From: Codonopsis lanceolata
Taxonomy: Eukaryota; Streptophyta; Magnoliopsida; Asterales; Campanulaceae
Length of the DNA stretch: 64,000 nt
Direction of reading: 5' to 3'
NCBI GenBank assembly: GCA_013146195.2
Contig: CM028379.1
Coordinates: 154,596,437-154,660,436 of the forward strand
Positions 55,566 to 64,000 of the stretch are shown here, piece after piece. Within the stretch, counting starts at the first letter, position 1. Each line of letters opens with the position of its first letter. Below the pieces are notes generated by a model. That model did not search any database. It was not told the origin of the DNA and saw only the letters and a list, made by a program, of their open reading frames with translations. The position numbers and the translations under genes are program-made.

Positions 55566-56770
55566 GTGCCTGATAAAGTAGATAATTCTGAAAAAGAAGT
55601 TGAAAAGGATAAAAATGAAAATAATCAAACAACTAATCAAAAAGTAGAAAAAGAAGTGCATAACAAAGAAAGTCAAGAAGAAATAGGTCAAGAAAAAGAA
55701 CAAGAAGAAGAGGAACCTTCTGTGGCACCACCACCATATGTTCCTCCAATTCCGTTTCCTAGAAGACTTATGAAAAACAAAATGGATAAACAATTTTCAG
55801 AAATTTATAATATGTTATCCAAAGTGAATGTTAACCTTCCTTTGCTTAATGTTATTAACAATATTCCAGCCTATGCTAAGTTTTTCAAAGATCTTCACTC
55901 TAAGAAACACAAATTCGAAAACAATGAAAAAATTATTGTTTCTGAAAATGTAAGTGCAGTTTTACAACCCGAACTTCCCCCTAAGTTGAAAGATCCAGGT
56001 AGCTTTAATATCCAAGTCTCATTAGGCAGCTCTAAAAAGATGAATGCTATGCTAGATTTAGGAGCAAATATTAATTTGATGCCTTTTGCGGTCTATAAAC
56101 CATTAAGGTTGGGAGAACTAAAACCCACTAATATGTCTTTACAATTAGCTGATCGTTCAGTTAAACATCCCTTGGGTATAGTTGAGGATATCCTAGTTCA
56201 GGTTGATAAATTAATCATTCGGTTGATTTTATTGTTCTAGAAATGGAAAGGAAAATATGCACAAATAATGAAGTCCCTATCTTGTTAGGTAGACCTTTTA
56301 TGGCCTCTGCCAATACAATGATAAATGTTAAGAATGGTAAACTCACAATGTCAGTCCTAGGTGAAACTGTAGAAATTTCAGTTTTTGATGCTATGGATAG
56401 ACCTAGTGACATGAATGCATGTTTCTCAATTGATGAAATAGAAAAATTAACAACTCAAACCTTTGAAGAAAATTGTGAGGATGACGATTATGAGAAAGAT
56501 GTATTTGTAGTTTATGATGATAAACCTGTCCCTCCCAAAAAATTAGACATTGATGATTTAGAAAGAGAAATTCGAGAGAATGATGAAAGAAAAGAGAGAG
56601 AAAGATTAGAAGCCCTTAAAAATAATAAAAATAATAATATGGAAAAGTCAGAATCAAAAATTAATTCTGATAAAATAAAAAAAGAAGAGGATGAAAATAA
56701 TGATGAAGAAGAAGTGGAAATCCTAAAATCACTCTTTGAAGAAATAGAAGTAGAGGAAGAAAAAGTATAA
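55566..56770 (+). pseudogene. Ath-3 protease and acidic linker
   Basis: The frame at 55566-56240 has a Glu/Lys-rich start, PYVPPIPFPRRLMKNKMDKQFSEIYNMLSKVNVNLPLLNVI, and the protease (PGSFNIQVSLGSSKKMNAMLDLGANINLMP, active-site DLGA; ADRSVKHPLGIVEDILVQV). A one-base shift at about 56220 breaks it. The frame at 56243-56770 continues with MERKICTNNEVPILLGRPFMASANTMI and the linker, ending at a stop inside EEEKV. Confidence 0.86.
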
Positions 56771-56908
56771 ATCATTGAAGAGGTTAAAGAGGAAACAATT
56801 AAACCTGAAAATTCTGAATTCATTATGTCTGTTAAATCTCCTCCTAAATAAGATTTAAAGCCATTACCACCCCACTTAAAATATGTATTTTTAGGGGAAG
56901 GTAAAACT

Positions 56909-57765
56909 TTGCCCGTTATAATTGTTGCAGATTTAACAGAAGAACAAGAAGCATGCCTATTAAAAGTTTTATGGTCACATATAGAAGCCATAGGATGGTC
57001 CTTAGCAGATTTAAAAGGTATTAGTCCGTCTATGTGTATGCATAAAATACATTTAGAAGAAGGTAGTAAACCTTCTAGGGAAAGACAAAGAAGACTTAAC
57101 CCTCACATGGAAGAAGTAGTAACAAAAGAAGTTCTTAAGAAATCAGGAATTACAGTAGTTAAAAATGATAAGGATGAATTAGTTCCTACACGAACTATCA
57201 CCGGGCATAGAATGTGCATTGATTTGAGGAAATTAAATGCGGCAACTAGGAAGGACCACTTTCCCTTACCTTTTATTGATCAAATTCTTGAAAGACTAGC
57301 TGGTCATAAATATTATTGTTTTCTTGATGGCTTCTCTGGCTACAATCAAATCCCGTAGCACCCGAAGTCCAAGAGAAAACCACTTTTACATATCTGTTTG
57401 GTACTTTTGCATTTAGGAGAATGCCCTTTGGACTTTGTAATTCCCCAGCTATTTTTCAATGATGCATGATTTCTATATTTTTAGATTAAGTTGAAAGATG
57501 TGTCGAAGTATTCATGGATGATTTTTCAGTATTTGGAAATTCTTTTGATCATTGCCTAGAAAATCTAACATCGGTTCTAAAAAGATGTTGTGAAAAATAT
57601 GTAACCATAAGTTGGGAGAAAAACCATTTCATGGTTAAACATGGAATTGTCTTAGGCCACGTTGTTTCTAACAAAGGAATTGAAGTCGATAAGACAAAAA
57701 TTGAAGTTATATCACAACTACCTCCCCCAACTTCTGTCAAAGGTGTTCTATGCAGGTTTTTATAG
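56909..57765 (+). pseudogene. Ath-3 reverse transcriptase with internal deletion
   Basis: The frame reads LPVIIVADLTEEQEACLLKVLW, MHKIHLEEGSKPSRERQRRLNPHMEEVVTKEVLKKSG, then MCIDLRKLNAATRKDHFPLPFIDQ and FLDGFSGYNQIP (stop at 57356-57358). Compared with Ath-1, about 24 residues (LLDAGIIYPIS...VVPK) are missing in frame between VLK and KSG. Later pieces give PFGLCN, catalytic FMDDFSVFG (57512-57538) and GIVLGHVVSNKGIEVD. Stops at FQ*CM and LD*VERC are further damage. Confidence 0.86.
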
Positions 57766-58410
57766 AAGATTTATAAAAGATTTTTCAAAAATCTGTAAAC
57801 CTCTATGTAACTTGTTGGCAAAAGACACCAAATTCATCTTTGATCAAGAATGCTTAAACGCATTCAACTTATTAAAAGAAAGATTGACAACCGCCCCTAT
57901 TTTAACTGGCCCCGATTGGTCTCTCCCTTTCGAGGTCATGTGTGATGCTTAAGATTTTGCAATTGGAGTCGTGTTAGGTCAAAGGGTAGATAGGAAATCA
58001 CATGTAATTCATTATGCTAGTATAACATTAAATGATGCACAACTTAATTATACAACAACAGAAAAAGAATTTTTGGCAATTGTGTATGCATTAGAAAAAT
58101 TTAGACCATATTTGTTAGGATCAAAAGTCATAATAGTTTCTGATCATGCAGCCCTAAAATATTTATTGAGTAAGAAAGAGGCTAAGCCTAGACTCATAAG
58201 GTGGATGCTATTATTGCAAGAATTTGACATTACTATTAAGAATAAAAAGGGAACAGAAAATGTCGTAGCCGACCATTTGTCTAGATTAGAATTTTCTCCC
58301 TTACTTGAATGTCAATTTCTTGATAATAAAATTCCTGTAAATGAAGACTTCCCCGATGAACAATTATTAGCAGTTAAAGATTCAGACCCTTGGTATGCTG
58401 ATTATGTCAA
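57662..58410 (+). pseudogene. Ath-3 RT end and RNase H
   Basis: AGFYRRFIKDFSKICKPLCNLLAKDTKF, LLKERLTTAPILTGPDWSLPFEVMCDA, then a stop where Ath-1 has Ser (CDASDFAIG), followed by the RNase H frame at 57971-58429: GQRVDRKSHVIHYASITLNDAQL, TTTEKEFLAIVYALEKFRPYLLG, VSDHAALKYLLSKKEAKPRLIRWMLLLQEFDI and ENVVADHLSRLE. It ends at WYADYV, where LINE fragment L-F is inserted. Confidence 0.86.
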
Positions 58411-58753
58411 AAAAAAAAATTTTTTTTAATGAAACAGGGGCGGCACCCTGCTAGATTTTATTGATTGAGAGTAAAAAAATACAAACTTAAGGGGGACAAC
58501 CAGCCTGGCCCTTATAAATGGGAGGACAAAGGAGCCTTACCTCGAAAAAAGGAAAAACAAACCCCAAAAATAAAAGGCTTAGCAGAAAAATACAATACTT
58601 AAGAAGCACGAATTCTAGCCACACCCTGAGCATCCAGGAGAACATTACTTTTGATGAGCCTTGGCAAAGCATTAAAAGAGTCAAAAATGAAATCGCGACC
58701 AGAATCAACTGCAAGATTAGGCAAACCATCTGCCACAGAATTAGCCTCCCTAT
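58411..58753 (-). mobile_element. L-F: very short 3' LINE fragment
   Basis: A 343-bp insert flanked by the perfect 9-bp repeat TTATGTCAA (58402-58410 and 58754-58762). An A/T run is at the left. On the minus strand it encodes the end of RNase H (REANSVADGLPNLAVDSGRDFIF), then the shared 3' UTR and the CAGGGGCGGCACCCTG hairpin (58435-58450). Confidence 0.92.
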
Positions 58754-58762
58754 TTATGTCAA

Positions 58763-59865
58763 TTATTATGTATCTGATATCATAAATCATGATTTTGATC
58801 ACTATCAAAGAAAGAAATTTTTGATAGAAGCAAAGAATTATTTTTGGGAAGAACCTCATTTATATAAAATGTGTTCCGACTCTTTAATTAGGCGATGTGT
58901 TCCAGAACAAGACCAACAAAGTATTATGGCATTTTATCATGAATACTCTTGTGGTGGTCATTTTAGTGGTAATAAAACAGCTAGAAAAATTTTACAATCT
59001 GGATTATATTGGCCTTCTGTTTTTTAGAGATTGTGACATATTTTATAAAACATGTGATAAGTGTCAAAGAACCGGTGGAATAGGAAAAAGGAATGAAATG
59101 CCCTTGCATATAAATATGGTTGTTGAAATTTTTGACGTTTGGGGTATTGATTTTATGGGACCTTTTCCAGTCTCTTAGTTGATGTTGATTATGTGTCTAA
59201 ATGGATAGAAGCCATTTGAACTAAAACTAATGATGGAAAAACCGTGGTCAAATTTGTGGAAGATCTTTTTGCTCGGTTTGGAGTACCTAAGGCCATAATT
59301 AGTGATCAAGGAACACACTTCACTAATAAATTACTAAATACAGCCCTTAGAAAATATGGTGTAACTCACAAGTTAGCTACACCCTATCATCCTCAGACCT
59401 CTGGCCAAGTAGAAGTGAGTAATAGACAAATAAAAACAGTTTTAGAAAAGACCGTTAGACCCAATCGTAAAGATTGGCAGTCTAAACTTAATGATGCTTT
59501 ATGGGTATACCGAACTGCATATAAGACTCCAATAGGAATGAGTCCTTACCGAATGGTGTATGGCACAAAGCTTGTCATTTACCAGTTGAAATTGATTAGA
59601 TAACAAAATGTTTCGTCCTGGATTAAAGGTGCTTCTTTTCAATTCTAGACTCAGGTTATTCCCCGAAAAATTAAAATCAAAATGGTCTGGTCCTTTCACT
59701 ATAGTTCGAATTTATCCTCATGGAGCAATTGATATTAGAAACCCGAGGACCAATGAAGTATTTAAAGTTAATGGTCACTGACTCAAACCATACCTTGAAC
59801 CCATGTCAGTTGAGAGAACAATTGAACTTATTCGTCTCGCTGAAAATGCACCACCAGATGATTAG
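58763..59865 (+). pseudogene. Ath-3 integrase
   Basis: Pieces in three frames: YYVSDIINHDFDHYQRKKFLIEAKNYFWEEPHLYKMCSDSLIRRCVPEQDQQSIM, the zinc region (HEYSCGGHFSGNKTARKILQSGLYW...CDKCQRTGG), WGIDFMGPFPVS (D), FGVPKAIISDQGTHFTNKLLNTALRKYGVTHKLATPYHPQTSGQVEVSN (D and E), and a C-terminal GPF module. About 50 residues between YGTKLVIYQLKLIR and NKMFRPGLK are deleted. A TGA replaces the Arg of GHRLKPY. It ends ENAPPDD at 59865. Confidence 0.86.
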
Positions 59866-59909
59866 GTTTGCAGTTGGGTCGAGCCAAAGACGTTAAGCAA
59901 GTGCGCTAA

Positions 59910-59925
59910 GTGGGAGGCAACCCAC
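59910..59925 (+). other. Conserved post-pol hairpin
   Basis: GTGGGAGGCAACCCAC, 44 bases after the pol stop, identical to the Ath-1 and Ath-2 copies. Confidence 0.75.
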
Positions 59926-60027
59926 TATGATTAATTTTATTTGCTTTCGTAGTGTAATTTAAATATGCTATTCTCCGTCTTATTGAATTTTAGACATTTA
60001 ATTTAAAAATTAAATATGCCAAAATTC

Positions 60028-60045
60028 AAGTTTGGGGGAGAAAAA
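60028..60045 (+). other. Internal PPT-like tract of Ath-3
   Basis: AAGTTTGGGGGAGAAAAA, as in Ath-1 and Ath-2, about 160 bp before the first dyad of the module. Confidence 0.7.
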
Positions 60046-60204
60046 CATCGTAGTGTTGTATTTATATGTTGTTAATATTTTAGTTCAGAGTTTTTGTAGA
60101 ATTTTTAGAGTGCGGGGAAAGCGTAACGGAACATAATGGAAGGACCAAACTGCAAACGCGCCAAAAAGGTTGAAGAGAGAAATAAAGAGTATGTTAGCCT
60201 CGAC

Positions 60205-60355
60205 ACCTTGCGGGCCAGGCTCAAGCACCCTTGCGGTCAAGGCCCCCTTAATGCAGTGAAGCGTGACCTTCCAAGAGCAAGAGAATCAGTGCCATGCCTT
60301 TCACCTTGCTTAGGACACATGCCTAAGAGGACCTTGCGGCAAGGTCCCTATTTAA
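60205..60355 (+). promoter_or_regulatory. Internal (ORF3) promoter module of Ath-3, eroded
   Basis: Remnant dyads at 60205-60221, 60227-60244, about 60303 and 60331-60346 have shortened or damaged arms but keep the ACCTTGCG left half in most. TATTTAA (60349-60355) follows the last one by 2 bp. A CT-rich leader follows to 60764, where the gap begins before the ORF3 start. Confidence 0.6.
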
Positions 60356-60764
60356 GCATATGACGGGAAGAATGTGCAGGATCACCCGAAAAATTTCTCT
60401 CCTCTCTCAGGCAAGCACAGGCGGCACTCTCTTATTTATTCAAAATCAAGCGGGCGAAACTCTTCATTTCAGTCAGATCTAAATCAAGATCTCCTCTCCC
60501 TCAAGCTAAATCATCCCTTCCACCCATTGCCCTCCATTAAAGCTTGAAGAAGGAGCTCCATTAATTCCGACGAAGAGCTTCAAATTCAGTAACCTCTCCC
60601 AGGCTTGCAATTCCAAGTAACCTCACCCTCTCACTTTATTTTTTTTAACATATTAAAACTATTTGCATGCTAGGGTGCTAGAGTTATTTTACATAAAATT
60701 ATTATTTTTTGCCTTAGTTAATAGATTGAAATTTTAATTTTAGAAAAAGAAGAGTAGAATTTTG

Positions 60765-60864
60765 NNNNNNNNNNNNNNNNNNNNNNNNNNNNNNNNNNNN
60801 NNNNNNNNNNNNNNNNNNNNNNNNNNNNNNNNNNNNNNNNNNNNNNNNNNNNNNNNNNNNNNNN
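60765..60864. other. Assembly gap (100 N)
   Basis: Exactly 100 undetermined bases between the Ath-3 ORF3 leader and a telomere-like tract. Confidence 0.98.
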
Positions 60865-61648
60865 CACCCACCTACCCCCACCCCCACCCCAACCCCACTC
60901 CATCCTCAATTCCAACTAAATGTAACAACACCAACCCCAACCCCAAATAAACCCTATAACCCTAAACGTAAACCTAAAACCTAAACCTAAAATATAAACC
61001 TAATTTGTAACACTAACCTTAAACCAAAACCATAACACTAACCCTAAACTTAACCCTAAATCTAACCCCATCTGACCCCAACTGACCCCAACCCCATAAA
61101 CCCCATCCCTATCCCCATCTCCAACCCCATCCCCATGCATCCCCATCCCCATCCCCAACCCCAACCCCACTGACCCCAACCCCAAACCTAACCCTAAAAC
61201 TTAAACCTTAAACCTAAAACCTAAACCTAAACCTAAACCTAAAGGTCCTAAACATAATTACGTAACTTACTAACTTAAACTAACCTTAACAAACCTAAAC
61301 CTAACACTAACTCCTTAAACCTAACCCCAACTCCAACCCCACCCCACCCCACCCCCCCACCCCAATCCCAATCCTACCCCACACGCAACCCCAACCCAAC
61401 CGCAACCCCTGACCCCTTAACCCCAAACCTACGAACCCAAACCTAACCCCATCCCTAATCCCACCCCCCACCCCATCCCCACCCCTCTTCTACCCCCAAC
61501 CCCACCCCTGGCCCAACCCCACCTACCCCACCCCAACCCTAACCCTAACCCTAACCCTAAAACCTAAACCCTAACCCTAAACCCTAAACCTAAACCTAAA
61601 CCATACACCATAATACTAAACCTAAACCATAACACTAAACCTAAAAGG
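60865..61648. repeat. Degenerate telomere-like tract
   Basis: The tract is almost pure C/A/T on this strand. It mixes CCCTAAA and CCTAAA units (plant telomere type, C-rich strand), short runs of CCCTAA (about 61540-61560), and many CCCCAAC, CCCCATC and CCCCACC units. There is no long perfect array. The C-rich strand reading 5' to 3' would put a chromosome end to the left, that is, in the gap. Confidence 0.8.
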
Positions 61649-63000
61649 GTGTTAGTGTAAATTTAGTGTATTAATGCTTAAACATCGATTTATATACGTT
61701 TGTTAGTCGGGTAGCCATGTTGTTGTTATGAAATCCATGGTTTTAGTTTAATAGACTTTGAAAGAAAAGAAGATAACTATATGTACATTGGGGGGTGTTA
61801 GTGTAAATTTAATGTATTAATGCTTAAACATCAATTTATGTACGTTTGTTAGCTGGGTAGCCATATTGATTCTATGAATTCCATGGTTGTAGTTTAATTG
61901 ATTTGAAACAAAAAAAAACTGTATGTACATTGAGGGGTGTTAGTGTAAATGGTAAGAAATAAAGGGGTGTTAGTGTAAATTTAGTGTATTAATGCTTAAA
62001 TATCGATTTATGTACGTTTGTTAGCGGGGTAGCCATGTTGATGCTATGAAATCCATGGTTGTAGTTTAATTGTCTTTGAAACCAAAAAAGATAATTGTAT
62101 GTACGTTGAGGGGTGTTAGTGTAAATGGTAAGAATTAAAGGGGTGTTAGTATTAATTTAGTGTATTATTGCTTAAACATCGGTTTATGTACGTTTGTTAG
62201 CTGGGTAGCCATGTTGATGCTATGAAATCCATGGTTTTAGTTTACTTGACTTTGAAACCGAAGAACATAACTGTATGTACGTTTAGGGGGGTGTTAGTGT
62301 AAATAGTAAGAAATAAACGTGTGTTAGTGTAAATTTAGTGTATTAAAGTTTAAACATCGATTTATGTACGTTTATTAGATGGGTAGCCATGTTAATTCTA
62401 TGAAATCCATGGTTGTAGTTTAATTGACTTTGAAACTGAACAACATAACTGTATCTACGTTTAGGGGGAGTTAGTGTAAATAGTAAGAAATAAACGGGTG
62501 TTAGTGTAAATTTTGTGTATTAATGTTTAAACATCAATTTATGTATGTTTGTTAGATGGGTAGCCATGTTGATGCTATGAAATCTATGGTTGTAGTTTAA
62601 TTGACTTTGAAACCGAACAACATAAATGTATGTACGTTTAGGGGGGTGTTAGTGTAAATAGTAATAAATAAATGGTTGTTAGTGTGAATTTGGTGTATTA
62701 ATGTTTAAACATCGATTTATGTACATTTGTTAGCTGGGTAGCCATATTGATGCTATGAAATCCATAGTTGTAGTTTAATTGACTTTGAAACAAAAAAAGA
62801 TAATTGTATGTACATTTAGGGGGGTGTTAGTTTAAATGGTAAGAAACAAAGGGGGTGTTAGTGTAAATTTAATATATTAATGTTTAAACATCGATTTATG
62901 TATGCTTGTTAGCTGGGTAGCCATGCTGATGCTATGAAATCCATGGTTGTAGTTTAATTGACTTTGAAACCAAACAACATAGCTGTTTGTACGTTGGGGG
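61649..63000. repeat. Satellite array, about 177-bp monomer, eight units
   Basis: Units start with GTGTTAGTGTAAATTTAGTG at about 61649, 61795, 61967, 62143, 62321, 62498, 62676 and 62855, so periods are 146, 172, 176, 178, 177, 178 and 179 bp. Shared landmarks in every unit are GTTAGCTGGGTAGCCAT and GAAATCCATGGTTGTAGTTT. The first unit lacks a ~31-bp partial duplication (GTGTTAGTGTAAATGGTAAG...) that the later units have at their ends. Confidence 0.9.
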
Positions 63001-63640
63001 ATTTTGAAACCGAACGTGCTTACTTTCAAGCAACATTAATTCCATTTCTTCTCTTTCCATTCCTATGGTTTAATACTCATATTGGGGGTGGGGGAAAAAG
63101 GGTTGGACCATTTTTGTTATTATTATTAACTAATTGATTTTGGATAACTTGTACATGTTTAGGTTCATCCATCAAAAAAAGCAAAGAAATGATGATTATG
63201 CCATAAATGTATTCCTATGGTAAGCTTCTAAAGCTTCTTGTTTGATCATATGAAAACAATGACTTACTTTTTCTTGTTGATTTTTAATCAAAATAATAAT
63301 TTTACTTAGACAGGTTTTCTAGCTGATTGCCGTGAAGATGAAGTTTTTCTTGATCCTCATGTCGTAGGATTTTTTTAATTTTATTTTTTAGGTTTTTTTA
63401 TTAGATATGGTTTACATGGATTGGTACAAGTTTAAATTTACAAGTTAACTCTAGAAACAAGTTTTTGGTATTAATTGTTATACATAATTTACATGGATTG
63501 TTGTAATAACATTTACAGTTTGATATTTTTAAATTGGTTTTATATTATTGTTTATTTTGTATCTTCAGTTTTGTATTAATTGTTATATTATCAGGTACAA
63601 AAATTTATAATAATAGTATTTTTGGGTTTTTTTTTAAATT
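63001..63640. other. AT-rich sequence between arrays
   Basis: No open frame or repeat that I can support. It separates the satellite from the 56-bp palindromic array. Confidence 0.5.
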
Positions 63641-64000
63641 TTTTACATTATTAGCAACGGGAATTTTTCGTCACTGAAATTCAAATTTAATTAATTTTTA
63701 AACGCCTTTAGCGACGGAATTTTCCGTCACTGAAATTCAATTTTAATTAATTTTTAAAAGCCTTTAGCGACGGAATTTTCTGTCGCTGAAATTCAATTTT
63801 AATTAATTTTTAAAAGTCTTTAGCGACGGAATTTTCCGTCACTGAAATTCAAATTTAATTAATTTTTAAACGCCTTTAGCGATGGAATTTTCGGCGAAAT
63901 TCAATTTTAATTAATTTTAAAGCCTTTAGCTTTAATTTTTAAATTCATTTGAAATTCAAATTTAATTAATTTTTAAAAGACTTTAGCGACGGAATTTTCC
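63641..64000. repeat. 56-bp palindromic tandem array (CACTA subterminal-like)
   Basis: The unit contains GCGACGGAATTTTCCGTCGC-like inverted repeats joined by TGAAATTCAAWTTTAATTAA. Copies fall at about 63654, 63711, 63767, 63823, 63879 and 63986, so the period is 56-57 bp, and the array runs off the right edge. Arrays of GCGACGGAA/TTCCGTCGC repeats are typical of the subterminal regions of plant CACTA (En/Spm) elements. No CACTA terminus or transposase is seen, so it could also be an independent satellite. Confidence 0.6.

Larger units (their letters stand above)
47038..60764 (+). mobile_element. Ath-3: Athila-type Ty3/gypsy element, 3' end lost in gap
   Basis: Order: 5' LTR with LINE L-D inside, PBS (53992-54009), gag, protease, RT, RNase H, LINE fragment L-F, INT, post-pol hairpin, internal PPT, ORF3 promoter module and leader, then the 100-N gap just before the expected ORF3 ATG. 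ORF3, the tail and the 3' LTR are not seen; beyond the gap lies unrelated telomere-like DNA. Frameshifts and stops occur throughout pol. Confidence 0.9.

Noticed and set aside
60718..60950. Open frames crossing the N run
   Set aside because: They exist only because N codons are not stops.

Overview
This window is nuclear DNA from a flowering plant, probably a eudicot; the species cannot be named from the sequence. The evidence is Athila-type and Tat-type Ty3/gypsy elements, Ty1/copia pol, plant L1 LINEs with a terminal RNase H domain, a primer-binding site matching plant tRNA-Asp, and plant-type CCCTAAA telomeric units. I found no ordinary host gene, tRNA gene or rRNA gene. Almost every base up to 60.7 kb belongs to nested, decayed retrotransposons. 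Two 100-N gaps (29375-29474 and 60765-60864) mark joins of unknown size.

Layout. 1-2756: Ty1/copia pol fragment, split by a ~302-bp MITE. 2757-12477: Tat-lineage gypsy pol fragment, split by a 4.8-kb giant LTR on the minus strand (GL-1, 3247-8060, 5-bp target duplication) and a truncated plus-strand relative (GL-2, 8398-11489). 12478-24695: Athila element Ath-1 on the minus strand (3' LTR carrying LINE L-A, ORF3, INT, RNase H, RT); its 5' half is missing. 24696-43803: Athila element Ath-2 on the plus strand (LTR, PBS, gag, PR, RT, gap, LINE L-B, RNase H, INT split by LINE L-C, ORF3, 3' LTR carrying LINE fragment L-E). 43804-46434: truncated giant LTR GL-3 (minus). 46435-47037: unassigned. 47038-60764: Athila element Ath-3 on the plus strand (LTR carrying near-full-length LINE L-D, PBS, gag, PR, RT, RNase H, INT with LINE fragment L-F, ORF3 promoter), cut by the second gap just before ORF3. 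60865-61648: degenerate telomere-like tract. 61649-63000: ~177-bp satellite. 63641-64000: 56-bp palindromic array that looks like the subterminal region of a CACTA transposon.

The most interesting structure is in the Athila family. All four LTRs carry four copies of a dyad, ACCTTGCG-NN-CGCAAGGT, arranged as two pairs about 25 bp apart and followed ~60-67 bp later by a TATA box. The same pair-gap-pair arrangement recurs inside the elements between pol and ORF3. There it follows a second polypurine tract resembling the 3' PPT and sits 3-5 bp from its own TATA box. All three Athila copies show this, so ORF3 looks as if it has its own LTR-like internal promoter. A compensated variant of the dyad (ACCATGCG-GT-CGCATGGT) occurs in GL-3, a different LTR family. 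The L1 LINEs share a small 3'-terminal hairpin next to the poly(A) tail.
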